From Prochlorococcus sp. AG-347-J14 (GTDB lineage Bacteria; Cyanobacteriota; Cyanobacteriia; PCC-6307; Cyanobiaceae): 64,000 bases of DNA. The translations under genes and the position numbers were made by a program. Location: the NCBI GenBank assembly GCA_003281505.1, contig QCBU01000001.1, positions 1 through 64,000 on the forward strand, read 5' to 3'. A model generated the notes under the pieces. That model was not told the origin of the DNA, made no database searches, and saw only the letters and a program-made list of their open reading frames with translations. This document shows positions 16,284-25,612 of this stretch, in pieces (positions within the stretch are counted from its first letter, which is position 1; each line of letters begins with the position of its first letter).

Positions 16284-17987
16284 ATGACTAAAACTAATGC
16301 AGATATTGAAAAGTTCCAATACGATCATATATTTAATTTGATATTAGGTATTTTCAAATTTAGTGAGAAAAAATATGGAAATTTCGTAAAAGATGTAATA
16401 AGAATTTTATTAGATTTTGAAAAAAACGGAGAAACTATTATTGATGTTGATAATAGTTTAATAATCTTTGAATTATTAGAAGATGGCTGGCCCAATAAAC
16501 ATATAGATGTTCTAAAAAATATAGGTTTGATTGGTTCCCTTCATTCTCCATTCGTATTAATAAATAGAAAATTATCCTTATCAAAATGGTCAAAAAAGAT
16601 AGAAAGAGTTATTAATTCATTTCTAAAAAAAATAGATACCGATAATTTAATGAACTCAATAATTTATAAAGATGATAATAAAATTGATCAAATTAAGAAT
16701 ATATTTAAATATTCAAACTTAGTTTTCCTTCAAGGAGGACCAGGTACGGGTAAAACCACTTTAATAATAAAGTTAATACTAGAACTCCTTCAAATGGATA
16801 ACTTTTTAAATATTGGTTTGTCTGCTCCAACTGGTAAAGCTACAGCTCGTTTAAAAGAAGCTCTTAATGATAAGAAAAATACTTCCTTTAGCAAATTTCT
16901 AGACCAAATAGAATTTCAAACTTTACATAGATGGATTTTAAATTCTCAAAATAAATCTCTTTCGTTGAAATTTAAACTAAAAGAGCTTGATATTTTCATA
17001 ATTGATGAAATGTCAATGGTTAATATCGATTTGATTGAATCAGTTTTAAATTTGCTAGCGAATGACTGTAAAATCATTTTAGTTGGAGATAAAAATCAAT
17101 TGTCTCCAGTAAATAACTGTTCTATATGGAATTATTTGTTTGAATATTCCGATAATAGTTCAATTAAATCTTGTGTAGTAAATTTAGAAAAAACTTATAG
17201 AAATATTGGAGATATAGCATTAATTAGTAGTTTAATATTTAATAATGATTTTTCTTTACTTAATCAAAAGATAAAAGAATTAGAAAAAGATAATGATTCA
17301 AAAGAAATTACTATTTCAAAGAGTAGAAAAAAAGATATTCCAAAGGATCTATTACTTTCGATTACAAGTCATCTAAAACAGTTAAATATTTCAACTTCAA
17401 ATTTAAGTAAAAAAAAATATATATTTGATGAGAGCATTGATAATTTATTGCTTAATGAAAAAGATTTAGTAGATAAGATATTTCTGGATTTACAAAGTCA
17501 CTTGATTTTATGCGAAAAAAATTCTGGAATATGGAGTGTTGAATATTTGAATGAAATTGTTTTTGGTCAAAAAAAACCCTATGACCTTAAAACTCTTAAA
17601 GAGGGTGTTCCGATCATGTGTACAAAAAATAATAATGAACTTGGATTGTCTAATGGTGATATCGGAGTACTTATAGGTTTAAAAAATAAAAGAAAATATC
17701 TTTTTAGAAAATTTAATGATAATAACGAAGAAATTGTCGCATTAATTGATCCATCTAATTTAGAAAATGTTGTACCAGCAATAGCTATTACTATACATAA
17801 ATCTCAAGGAAGTGAATCTGAAAAAGTAAACATTTTGTGGTCCCAAAATTATAAAAGAAATCAATATGCTGTAAAAGAAAAAAAAGATAATCAAAATATC
17901 TTTTGCAGAGATAATTTTGAAAGAAGGTTATTTTATACTGCTGTTACAAGAGCGAAAAAATCTTTAAATATATATTATTTAAATTAA
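16284..17987 (+). CDS. recD: Exodeoxyribonuclease V alpha subunit RecD
   Basis: RecD is the 5'-3' SF1B helicase of RecBCD. Walker A reads GGPGTGKTT (near residue 153). It is followed by APTGKAT, TLHRWI, IIDEMSMVN (motif II), LVGDKNQLSPV (motif III), and the C-terminal TIHKSQGSE and FYTAVTRAKK motifs. Length 567 is slightly below E. coli RecD (608). One base separates it from the recB stop, so translation is probably coupled. A hairpin at 18010-18030 follows the stop and may terminate the operon. Confidence 0.95.
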   Translation: MTKTNADIEKFQYDHIFNLILGIFKFSEKKYGNFVKDVIRILLDFEKNGETIIDVDNSLIIFELLEDGWPNKHIDVLKNIGLIGSLHSPFVLINRKLSLSKWSKKIERVINSFLKKIDTDNLMNSIIYKDDNKIDQIKNIFKYSNLVFLQGGPGTGKTTLIIKLILELLQMDNFLNIGLSAPTGKATARLKEALNDKKNTSFSKFLDQIEFQTLHRWILNSQNKSLSLKFKLKELDIFIIDEMSMVNIDLIESVLNLLANDCKIILVGDKNQLSPVNNCSIWNYLFEYSDNSSIKSCVVNLEKTYRNIGDIALISSLIFNNDFSLLNQKIKELEKDNDSKEITISKSRKKDIPKDLLLSITSHLKQLNISTSNLSKKKYIFDESIDNLLLNEKDLVDKIFLDLQSHLILCEKNSGIWSVEYLNEIVFGQKKPYDLKTLKEGVPIMCTKNNNELGLSNGDIGVLIGLKNKRKYLFRKFNDNNEEIVALIDPSNLENVVPAIAITIHKSQGSESEKVNILWSQNYKRNQYAVKEKKDNQNIFCRDNFERRLFYTAVTRAKKSLNIYYLN

Positions 17988-18009
17988 ATATTATTTTTGA
18001 GAAATTAGT

Positions 18010-18030
18010 AATATCTTAACCCAAGATGTT
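18010..18030 (+). terminator. Hairpin after recD, possible weak terminator
   Basis: AATATCTT (18010-18017) pairs with AAGATGTT (18023-18030) around an AACCC loop. That gives eight pairs, one of them G-U. There is no clear U-tract, so an intrinsic terminator is uncertain. It could also be a processing or attenuation site in the 137-base recD-deaD gap. Confidence 0.3.
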
Positions 18031-18088
18031 AGATTAATATTTCGGCTCTGTAAGGCTAATCAACAATTTAAGTCAATTTAGATATTTG

Positions 18089-18123
18089 TTGAATGCCTAA
18101 TCAGAAGATTATTAGGCATTTAA
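18089..18123 (+). promoter_or_regulatory. Strong 5' UTR hairpin abutting the deaD start codon
   Basis: AATGCCTAAT (18092-18101) pairs perfectly with ATTAGGCATT (18111-18120) over a 9-base loop. The stem can be extended outward by a G-U and two A-U pairs. The ATG at 18125 begins 1 to 4 bases after the stem. Any ribosome-binding site would be buried, and no exposed Shine-Dalgarno sequence is seen. This layout suggests structure-controlled translation, which suits an RNA helicase that might regulate its own synthesis. No U-tract follows, so a terminator is less likely. Confidence 0.6.
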
Positions 18124-18124
18124 A

Positions 18125-19906
18125 ATGGATTTTAAAAAAGATAGTAACTCTCTTGGTAGTGATCAGGAAAAGTCTCAGAATGAAGATTCTTCCCTACTAA
18201 ATTTCGAGAATTTAGATAACAAAAAAGAAATTGAATCTCATCTATTGGAAGTATCGAAAGCAGATGATAATGAGAATGGATTTCTCGCTTTTGGGTTTAA
18301 TCAATCGATTTTAAACTCGTTAATAAATAAAGGATATAAAAATCCAACTCCCATCCAAAAAGCTGCAATTCCCGAATTAATGTTAGGTAGGGATTTACTA
18401 GGTCAAGCACAAACAGGAACAGGAAAGACTGCAGCTTTCGCATTACCATTAATAGAAAAACTTAAAGATAATAAAGAATTAAATGCCAAGGTTTTAGTTA
18501 TGACACCTACAAGAGAATTAGCAACTCAAGTGGCAGAATCTTTTAAAAGTTATAGTTCTGAATCTAGTAATTTTAAGACGGTGGCAATATATGGAGGTAC
18601 CGATTATCGAAATCAAATTTCTGCATTAAAAAGAAAAGTTGACGTAGTAGTTGGGACCCCAGGCCGAATAATGGATCATATAAGGCAGGGGACTTTTAAA
18701 ATTAAAGATATAAATTGTCTTGTTTTAGATGAGGCAGATGAAATGCTAAATATGGGTTTTCTTGAAGATATTGAATGGATAATAGATCAACTTCCGGAAA
18801 ATAAGCAGATGGTATTGTTTTCAGCAACAATGCCTAGTGAGATAAGAAACATAGCAAAAAAATATCTAAATGATCCCGCCGAAATATTAATCAAAAGTGT
18901 CAAAAAAGAAACTCAATTAATTTCGCAAAAATTTCTATATGTTCAAAGGCATCACAAGTTAGATGCTTTAAAAAGAATACTAGAACTCAATAACGAGGGA
19001 GTAATTATTTTTGTTAGGACAAAACTACTTACTACTTCAATAGCTGAAGCTTTAGAGAATTCAGGTCATACTGTGGCAGTACTTAATGGAGATATACCTC
19101 AAAATCAAAGAGAAAATACTGTAGATAGATTGAAAAAAGGATTTATTAATATTCTTGTTGCAACTGATGTCGCAGCTAGAGGATTAGATGTTGAGAGGAT
19201 AAAACTTGTTGTTAATTACGATTTTCCTTTTGACAAGGAAACATATACTCATAGGATCGGAAGAACTGGCAGGGCAGGCAGATCAGGAGAAGCAATTTTA
19301 TTTGTTAATCAAAGAGAAAAACATTTTTTAAGAAACTTAGAAAACTCAACAAGAACCAAGATTGAAGAAATTAATATACCAAGTAATAAAATAATAAATG
19401 AAAAAAGGATGGAGAAACTAATAGATAATGTTAATGAGAGTTCTTTAGCTAAAGATGAAAATGAAGAAAATAAAGCTTTGATTATAGATGTACTAGATAA
19501 TTTAAAAGAAAAACACTCTATGGATGACTCAAATATTGCAATGGCGGCGATTAATTTAGTAATAGGTAATAAATCATTTTTTGTTAATGAAGATGATTCT
19601 TGGATTAATAAACAAAATAATATTGATCGAAATAGATCAAATAGAAATAGTAATAATCGTATGAGAAATTCAAATAGAAGAAATAATTATCAAAATGATT
19701 CTTTTGAAACTTACAAATTTAACTTTGGTAAATTTGATGGAGTTAGAGTTGCAAATATTATATCCTCAATCTGTAATTCAACTAATATAAATGGTAGATC
19801 CATAGGTAAGATACAGATTTTTAATGATTACAGTTTGGTAGATTTACCCAGAGATCTTCATAGAGAAACTAAAAATAAATTAAAAAAAATTAAAGTCAGA
19901 AACTAG
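18125..19906 (+). CDS. deaD: DEAD-box ATP-dependent RNA helicase (DeaD/CsdA-like)
   Basis: This 593-residue helicase unwinds structured RNA, probably in ribosome assembly, mRNA turnover or cold adaptation. After a 55-residue acidic leader come the Q motif (FGFN...NPTPIQKAAIP), AQTGTGKTAAF (motif I), PTRELATQ (Ia), VLDEADEM (II), SAT (III), and VATDVAARGLD and HRIGRTGRAGRSG (V/VI). An Asn/Arg-rich linker (about 500-525) leads to a DbpA-type RNA-binding domain (YKFNFGKFDGVRVANII to the end). It is the single large helicase here. Its translation start sits behind the hairpin at 18089-18123. Confidence 0.93.
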   Translation: MDFKKDSNSLGSDQEKSQNEDSSLLNFENLDNKKEIESHLLEVSKADDNENGFLAFGFNQSILNSLINKGYKNPTPIQKAAIPELMLGRDLLGQAQTGTGKTAAFALPLIEKLKDNKELNAKVLVMTPTRELATQVAESFKSYSSESSNFKTVAIYGGTDYRNQISALKRKVDVVVGTPGRIMDHIRQGTFKIKDINCLVLDEADEMLNMGFLEDIEWIIDQLPENKQMVLFSATMPSEIRNIAKKYLNDPAEILIKSVKKETQLISQKFLYVQRHHKLDALKRILELNNEGVIIFVRTKLLTTSIAEALENSGHTVAVLNGDIPQNQRENTVDRLKKGFINILVATDVAARGLDVERIKLVVNYDFPFDKETYTHRIGRTGRAGRSGEAILFVNQREKHFLRNLENSTRTKIEEINIPSNKIINEKRMEKLIDNVNESSLAKDENEENKALIIDVLDNLKEKHSMDDSNIAMAAINLVIGNKSFFVNEDDSWINKQNNIDRNRSNRNSNNRMRNSNRRNNYQNDSFETYKFNFGKFDGVRVANIISSICNSTNINGRSIGKIQIFNDYSLVDLPRDLHRETKNKLKKIKVRN

Positions 19907-19915
19907 TAATAGAGA

Positions 19916-20209
19916 ATGAAAGCTAGCACATTTAATTTCTTTATTTTTGTGAATCTGATAATACTATTCAACTCCTTTAATAGTTATTATTTAGCTCAAA
20001 CGAAACAAAATTCAATCATAAAATTATTTTGTCTGCAGAGTGTCAAAGAAGAGATGATGAAAGCAGAAATGGTATATAGTGAAGAAATTGCGAATGAAAC
20101 TTGTGATTGTTACTACGAAGAATTTATGCAAACTGCAAGTCATCAAGATGCAAAAATAAAATGTAAATTAGAAACTAAAGAAAATTTATATCATAATAGA
20201 AAAATTTAA
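19916..20209 (+). CDS. Small exported four-cysteine hypothetical protein
   Basis: This 97-residue protein has a hydrophobic N-terminus (7-27), probably a signal peptide with cleavage near LAQ (26-28). Four cysteines (39, 63, 65, 83) lie in the mature part, one pair as CDC, in a spacing that could form two disulfides. The remainder is charged and helical. I do not recognise the family. It sits 9 bases after deaD and 11 before an ABC exporter, so it is probably cotranscribed. Whether it is related to the exporter is unknown. Confidence 0.65.
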   Translation: MKASTFNFFIFVNLIILFNSFNSYYLAQTKQNSIIKLFCLQSVKEEMMKAEMVYSEEIANETCDCYYEEFMQTASHQDAKIKCKLETKENLYHNRKI

Positions 20210-20220
20210 TTATTATTTTT

Positions 20221-21993
20221 ATGAGGTCTAAGAACAATCAAAATCCAATAATTAGACTTTATTTAAATCTGATTGAGGAAAGAAGGTTACTATTTTTTGC
20301 TTTTCTTAGTTCCATAATTAATAAAATATTAGATTTAGCTCCCCCTGTAATAATTGGTCTAGCTGTGGATATAGTTGTTAAGGAACAGAATTCATGGATT
20401 GCTGGTTTTGGAATAAAAGAAGTTCCAGCACAATTGATTTTTCTTGCATTTGCTTCAGGAATAGTTTGGTCTGGTGAATCCTCCTTTGAATATTTATATT
20501 CGATTTTATGGAGAAATTTGGCTCAGCTATCGCAACATAAATTAAGAATAAAAGCTTATGAGCATATCCAGGAATTAGATATGGATTTTTTTGAAAATGA
20601 TAATACTGGAAGGCTATTATCTATTTTGAATGATGATATAAATCAACTCGAGAGATTTCTAGACCAAGGGGCGAATCAAATTATTCAGTTATTTATAACT
20701 GTCTTAATAATTGGGGGCACTATGATTTTTGTCGCTCCAAAAATCGCTTTATTTGCTTTCTTTCCTATCCCAATTATATTTTTAGGATCAATTAAATTTC
20801 AAAGGAAGCTTGCCCCAAAATACAGAGATGTTAGAAATAAAGCTGGACTGTTGGCATCAAGGCTTAATAATAATTTAAGTGGAATTCTAACCATAAAAAG
20901 TTTTACTAAAGAAAAATGGGAACTCAATAGATTAAATAAAGAAAGTCTCGATTATCAAATAAGTAATAAGGCTGCAATAAAATTATCTTCTGCTTTTATC
21001 CCTCTTATAAGATTTGCAATTTTATTTGCTTTTGTAGCGATTCTATTAATTGGAGGTTTCCAAACTTGGAATAGGACACTTGATGTAGGTACTTATAGTT
21101 TTTTAGTGTTTATTACACAAAGACTATTATGGCCATTGACTACTTTGGGTCATGTTTTAGATGATTTTCAGAGATCTATGGCTTCAATAAATAGAGTAAT
21201 TGATCTCATAGATACGCCTATAAAAATAAAAGATGGAAAAATAAAAATTGAACCTAAAGATATCAAAGGAGAAATTATTTTTAATAATGTAAATTTTAAT
21301 TATCCTGGACGAGATTTAACTTTAAAAAACATAAATTTCAAAATTGAAAATAACTCAACATTAGGAATTGTTGGTTTAACAGGTTCTGGGAAAAGTACAA
21401 TAATAAAACTACTACTTAGAATCTATGATAGTAATAATGGCTCAATAACCTTGGATGGGGTTTCTATTAAAGAAATAAATTTGAGGGATTTAAGAAAGTG
21501 TATCTCTTTAGTAAGTCAAGAAACTTATTTATTTCATGGCAGTGTACAAGAAAATATTGCTTATGGCTCAATCAACCCAAGTCTTAAAGATATTATTAAA
21601 GCTTCAAAGATTGCGGAAGCACATAAATTTATTGAACAATTACCAGATGGTTATAAAACTATAGTGGGGGAAAGGGGCCAAAGGCTCTCAGGCGGGCAAC
21701 GTCAAAGAATTGCCTTGGCGAGAGCTGTTTTAAAGGATGCTCCAATATTAATATTAGATGAAGCTACAGCTTCAGTGGATAATGAAACAGAGGCTTTAAT
21801 TCAAAAATCGTTATCTAAAATCACAAAAGAAAGGACAACTGTAGTAATAGCTCATAGATTAAGCACTATAAAAAATGCGGATAATATTGTAGTTATTGAT
21901 AAAGGTAAAATAGTTGAAAGTGGAATACATGAAAAACTATTAGACCAGAACAAAATATATGCTGATTTGTGGAATGTTCAAGTAGGAATCTAG
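20221..21993 (+). CDS. ABC exporter half-transporter (MsbA-like)
   Basis: This 590-residue fused permease-ATPase would act as a homodimer in the inner membrane. The N-terminal half has six predicted membrane helices (about residues 18-330). The nucleotide-binding domain shows VGLTGSGKST (Walker A), a Q-loop (SLVSQETYLFHGSVQENI), signature LSGGQRQRIALARAV, Walker B ILILDEATASVD and the H-loop AHRLST. The sequence class (ABCB type) covers lipid A, lipid and peptide exporters. The substrate cannot be read. It is convergent with psbP, with 14 bases between the stops. Confidence 0.9.
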   Translation: MRSKNNQNPIIRLYLNLIEERRLLFFAFLSSIINKILDLAPPVIIGLAVDIVVKEQNSWIAGFGIKEVPAQLIFLAFASGIVWSGESSFEYLYSILWRNLAQLSQHKLRIKAYEHIQELDMDFFENDNTGRLLSILNDDINQLERFLDQGANQIIQLFITVLIIGGTMIFVAPKIALFAFFPIPIIFLGSIKFQRKLAPKYRDVRNKAGLLASRLNNNLSGILTIKSFTKEKWELNRLNKESLDYQISNKAAIKLSSAFIPLIRFAILFAFVAILLIGGFQTWNRTLDVGTYSFLVFITQRLLWPLTTLGHVLDDFQRSMASINRVIDLIDTPIKIKDGKIKIEPKDIKGEIIFNNVNFNYPGRDLTLKNINFKIENNSTLGIVGLTGSGKSTIIKLLLRIYDSNNGSITLDGVSIKEINLRDLRKCISLVSQETYLFHGSVQENIAYGSINPSLKDIIKASKIAEAHKFIEQLPDGYKTIVGERGQRLSGGQRQRIALARAVLKDAPILILDEATASVDNETEALIQKSLSKITKERTTVVIAHRLSTIKNADNIVVIDKGKIVESGIHEKLLDQNKIYADLWNVQVGI

Positions 21994-22007
21994 TATGAAT
22001 TTCTTAA

Positions 22008-22565
22008 CTATATTAAGAAGTTAAATGATTCAATCACGTTACTAAACATACCGTCAACTTTATTCCATCTTTCTTCATTTGTTCCTACAGCGAAAGTGTA
22101 AAGTGTTCCTCTATCAATTACGACAGTTGCTAATTCATGTCTTGCCTGTTCATTTAAATTTAATTCATACTCTAAATCATAGAAAATATGATTGGTTGCC
22201 TCCCTCTTATTTGCATTTATAAGTTTTACCTCTCTACCTGAACCTTCGGGAGCAATGACTTTATCAATTAATGTTTGAGCTACTTCACTTGGGCTTCCTA
22301 ATTGCTCTAATTGAACCTCTTTTTTGACATCAGAAATAACTAAACTTAAGGTCTCATTACTATTTATTAAATCATGATAAATAATTTCAGGTCCTCCATC
22401 GACTTTTACTCTAGTCCATCCTGTTGGATACAAAAAGGCATATCTACCATCTGGACTTTGATAAGCTTCTAATCCCGCATTTAGTCCGCCACTACAAGCA
22501 CTCAGTGTTAAGCACAAAAAAATCAAAAATAAATATTTGAAAGGGTTAAATTTAATATTTTTCAT
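22008..22565 (-). CDS. psbP: PsbP-like lipoprotein of photosystem II (CyanoP)
   Basis: This 185-residue CyanoP is a lumenal lipoprotein linked with photosystem II assembly or the oxygen-evolving side. A signal peptide ends in the lipobox LSAC with the lipidated Cys at residue 24, followed by GG. The mature part carries the PsbP fold pattern YQSPDGRYAFLYPTGWTRV near residue 34 and GTLYTFAVGTNEERWNKV at the end. Length is usual for CyanoP. It is divergent from recR. A 7-bp inverted repeat (TTCTTAA/TTAAGAA, 22001-22019) overlaps its stop codon. Confidence 0.93.
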   Translation of the reverse strand: MKNIKFNPFKYLFLIFLCLTLSACSGGLNAGLEAYQSPDGRYAFLYPTGWTRVKVDGGPEIIYHDLINSNETLSLVISDVKKEVQLEQLGSPSEVAQTLIDKVIAPEGSGREVKLINANKREATNHIFYDLEYELNLNEQARHELATVVIDRGTLYTFAVGTNEERWNKVDGMFSNVIESFNFLI

Positions 22566-22668
22566 TTTGTTTGAAATTACTAACTAAAAACATAATAAGA
22601 CATTAAAAGCAAACAATTATGGCAAATCGGAATTTTGCGTCTAAATTATCTCTAGAAATAGTTTAATT

Positions 22669-23268
22669 TTGATTACTTATACAAAACCACTTTCAAAATT
22701 AATCGGTCATTTTGAGAAATTCCCAGGGATTGGTCCAAGAACAGCGCAACGATTAGCCCTTTTTATTTTAAAACAACCTGAAAGTACAATAAGAGAATTT
22801 TCAAAGGCTCTTTTAGAAGCACATAGTAATGTTGGTCGTTGCAAAAAATGTTTCAATTTGACTTCAGAAGATGAATGCGAAATTTGTAGAAATACTGAAA
22901 GAAATCAAAAACTAATCTGTGTAGTAGCAGAAACTAAGGATTTGCTTGCTTTGGAGCGCGCCAGAGAATTTAAAGGTGTTTACCATGTCATTGGTGGTTT
23001 AATATCCCCAATGGATTCTATTGGCCCCGAACTATTAGAAATAAGAAGCTTAGTAGAAAGAGTTAGTAAGTCTGAAATAGATGAGATCATATTGGCATTG
23101 ACCCCAAGTGTTGAGGGAGATACAACAAGTCTTTATATTGGAAAATTGTTAGCCCCTTTTACTAAAGTTACGAGGATTGCATATGGGCTCCCAATGGGCA
23201 GTGAACTTGAATATGTGGATGAAGTTACACTTGCAAGGGCCTTAGAAGGTAGAACAAAACTAAATTAG
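22669..23268 (+). CDS. recR: Recombination mediator RecR
   Basis: RecR acts with RecO (and RecF) to load RecA on SSB-coated gaps. The N-terminal helix-hairpin-helix is [13 protein letters not shown]. The zinc finger is [16 protein letters not shown] (about residues 56-72). The Toprim domain begins [26 protein letters not shown]. The 199-residue length is standard. The start is TTG at 22669, which gives the usual LITYTKPL N-terminus; no closer ATG fits. lipA starts three bases after its stop. Together with recBCD, the window holds parts of both presynaptic pathways. Confidence 0.96.
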   Translation: MITYTKPLSKLIGHFEKFPGIGPRTAQRLALFILKQPESTIREFSKALLEAHSNVGRCKKCFNLTSEDECEICRNTERNQKLICVVAETKDLLALERAREFKGVYHVIGGLISPMDSIGPELLEIRSLVERVSKSEIDEIILALTPSVEGDTTSLYIGKLLAPFTKVTRIAYGLPMGSELEYVDEVTLARALEGRTKLN

Positions 23269-23271
23269 ATA

Positions 23272-24171
23272 ATGAGAGACAATAATCTAATCAAGAAAGA
23301 AAAAATCTTAAGACTTCCCTCCTGGATTAAATTTCCTATTAGTAAAGCTTCAGAATTCGAAAAAATACAAACACTCATCAAAAAATCAAATATTCATACT
23401 ATTTGTGAAGAAGCAAGATGTCCAAATAGAGCAGAATGTTATGCCTCAGGAACAGCCACCTTCTTACTGGGTGGATCGATATGTTCTCGTTCATGTGCTT
23501 TTTGTCAGGTAAATAAAGGTAGACCTAGTTCTATTAATATTGATGAATGTACTCAAGTCGCTGAAGCAGTGAAAGTATTAAATTTAAAATATGTTGTTTT
23601 GACATCTGTAGCTAGAGACGATCTCCCTGATCATGGTGCAAATTTATTTATATCTACAATTGATGAGATTAGAAAAATTGATTCAACAATTAAAATTGAA
23701 GTTTTAACTCCTGATTTATGGGGTGGAGGCAAAAATCTTGATGAAACAAATAACCTTCAGACTGAGAGATTGAAGATGATTTTAGAAAAAGATCCAATAT
23801 GCTTTAATCATAATCTTGAAACTGTTGAAAGACTGCAAAAAGAAGTTAGGAGGGGAGCAAATTACAAAAAATCCCTTAGTTTACTAAAAAAGTCAAAGGA
23901 TATTGCTCCTCATATTCAAACTAAATCAGGCATTATGTTAGGACTTGGGGAAACATTGGATGAAATAAAAAATACAATTTATGATCTTAAAAAAATAGAT
24001 TGTGATCAAATTACAATTGGCCAATATTTAAGGCCTTCATTCAATCATTTGGCAGTTAAGAAATATTGGGATCCATCAGAGTTTGAATATTTATATCGCT
24101 TCTCTAAGGAATTAGGATTCAAAAAAGTATCTTCTGGCCCTTTAGTTAGAAGTAGTTATCACGCGGGTTAA
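23272..24171 (+). CDS. lipA: Lipoyl synthase
   Basis: This radical-SAM enzyme inserts two sulfurs into octanoyl-lipoyl domains. The auxiliary cluster ligands C45, C50 and C56 (CEEARCPNRAEC) and the radical-SAM cysteines C71, C75 and C78 (CSRSCAFC) are all present. The C-terminal SGPLVRSSYHAG matches the conserved RSSY end. Length is 299. Prochlorococcus can have a second LipA-like protein, so isozyme identity is open. It lies 3 bases after recR and converges on the hypothetical at 24174. Confidence 0.95.
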   Translation: MRDNNLIKKEKILRLPSWIKFPISKASEFEKIQTLIKKSNIHTICEEARCPNRAECYASGTATFLLGGSICSRSCAFCQVNKGRPSSINIDECTQVAEAVKVLNLKYVVLTSVARDDLPDHGANLFISTIDEIRKIDSTIKIEVLTPDLWGGGKNLDETNNLQTERLKMILEKDPICFNHNLETVERLQKEVRRGANYKKSLSLLKKSKDIAPHIQTKSGIMLGLGETLDEIKNTIYDLKKIDCDQITIGQYLRPSFNHLAVKKYWDPSEFEYLYRFSKELGFKKVSSGPLVRSSYHAG

Positions 24172-24173
24172 CT

Positions 24174-24668
24174 TTATTCAATTAAAGAGAGTTTCTTTTC
24201 AAGTTTTTTCAATATGGAAATACATTCCCCGTTCATAAGTGTACCTGCACCTCCCCAAACCAATCTTAATAAAAGATCTACTGGGCTAGAACCAACTTCT
24301 TTGACAATTTTGAATCCTATCAACTTGAAATATCTTACAAGTTTTTTACTATATCCTTCACTATCAAAAATAGCTAAAAGTCTTACTTTGTTGCTTGATT
24401 TTTTTTCAATTGCCCAAGCCATAGTTGTTGCCCATATTAATTCCGAAACAAAAGCAGGAGCTTTTTTAAGGATTCTTAATGTATCAAGCTGAATACCTTG
24501 TTTATTTAAATAAGTCCAACCTTTCATTTCGGCCCAAATCTTTATAATGTTATCTTTCTGTTCTGCTATGACGATTCTAAAGAAACATAATCCGAAAGTT
24601 TCTCTGACCTGAATTTTAACTAATAATCCAATGGTACTTGCTAATTTTTCTAATTCTTCAACTTTCAT
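24174..24668 (-). CDS. Conserved cyanobacterial hypothetical protein
   Basis: This 164-residue soluble protein is not a family I can name. The region 75-130 (ELIWATTMAWAIEKKSSNKVRLLAIFDSEGYSKKLVRYFKLIGFKIVKEVG) looks like an alpha/beta core. The run FKLIGFKIVKE resembles the end of a GNAT acetyltransferase fold, but no acetyl-CoA-binding loop is evident. No signal peptide or membrane span is seen. It is the last gene of the lysA-cdaA-uppS-bioB-trhO run, 11 bases after trhO. Confidence 0.7.
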   Translation of the reverse strand: MKVEELEKLASTIGLLVKIQVRETFGLCFFRIVIAEQKDNIIKIWAEMKGWTYLNKQGIQLDTLRILKKAPAFVSELIWATTMAWAIEKKSSNKVRLLAIFDSEGYSKKLVRYFKLIGFKIVKEVGSSPVDLLLRLVWGGAGTLMNGECISILKKLEKKLSLIE

Positions 24669-24679
24669 GATTTTGAAAA

Positions 24680-25612
24680 TTAGTCCCTATAGATTTTATG
24701 ATTTTCCACATTTAATTTATCGATCTGTTTTTGTCTTTCTTCAAACCTTTTCCTATCATCATCACTAAATTGATCTATGCAGAAATGACATTGGATACCC
24801 TTTTTATATTCTTTTCTTTCTTGATCTTCAATTGAAACTGGCATTCCACATGCATGGCAAATTGAGTAAGAGCCTTTTTCTAATTCTTTATCTAAAGCTA
24901 CTCTTTTATCAAAAACATAACATTCACCTTCAAATAAGTTTTTTTCTTTTGGTATATTATTAAGGTATTGAAGGATACCCCCTTTTAGGTGATATATATT
25001 TCTATAACCTTTCTTTTTTAGCAAACTAGTAGCTTTTTCACATCTTATTCCTCCAGTACAAAACATTGCTATATTTGTTGACTCTTTATTTTCTAAATGG
25101 GTATCTAAGTGATCATCTACCCACTTTGGAAATTCGCTAAAGTTTCTTGTGTTTGGGTTTATAGAGTTCTTAAATGTACCTATAGAAACCTCATAATGAT
25201 TTCTAGTATCAATGACTATTGTGTTTTGATTTTTAATTAACTTATTCCAATCAGCTGGGTCAATATAGGTTCCATTATTTTCTGAAGGGCTTATTCCTGG
25301 GACGCCCATGGTAACTATTTCTTTCTTGATTTTTATTTTCAATTTTTTGAAGACTTTCTTTTCTGAAAAGTTTACTTTAATATTCAAATTTTTATTATCT
25401 GCATATTTTTTAAGTAAATTGATAACAATATCAACTACATTTTTCTTGGCACAAATAGTTCCATTAATGCCCTCACTTGCAAAAATTAATAAACCTGAAA
25501 GATCGTTTTCATTTTCGATTACGATTAATTTTTTTTTAAGATCAAGAATTAAGTTTTCTTGAAATGGGAAGAAAGAGTAAAGAGAAACTATCTTATAATT
25601 TTTGCCATTCAT
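24680..25612 (-). CDS. trhO: tRNA uridine(34) hydroxylase TrhO (YceA-type rhodanese)
   Basis: TrhO hydroxylates wobble uridine 34 (ho5U) in tRNA, using O2. The 310-residue protein has an N-terminal acylphosphatase-like half containing [10 protein letters not shown] (near residue 44). The rhodanese domain has [15 protein letters not shown] and the active-site loop [10 protein letters not shown] with Cys185. The C-terminal zinc-like pair CHACG ... CHFC completes the YceA layout. Its ATG overlaps the bioB stop by four bases, so translation is probably coupled to bioB. trmFO (1378-2790) is the other tRNA-modification gene in this window. Confidence 0.93.
   Translation of the reverse strand: MNGKNYKIVSLYSFFPFQENLILDLKKKLIVIENENDLSGLLIFASEGINGTICAKKNVVDIVINLLKKYADNKNLNIKVNFSEKKVFKKLKIKIKKEIVTMGVPGISPSENNGTYIDPADWNKLIKNQNTIVIDTRNHYEVSIGTFKNSINPNTRNFSEFPKWVDDHLDTHLENKESTNIAMFCTGGIRCEKATSLLKKKGYRNIYHLKGGILQYLNNIPKEKNLFEGECYVFDKRVALDKELEKGSYSICHACGMPVSIEDQERKEYKKGIQCHFCIDQFSDDDRKRFEERQKQIDKLNVENHKIYRD

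Noticed and set aside
22619..22666. 15-codon ORF (ATG GCA AAT ...) ending just before recR
   Set aside because: Too short, with no recognisable motif or supporting ribosome-binding site; could be a leader peptide but nothing supports it.
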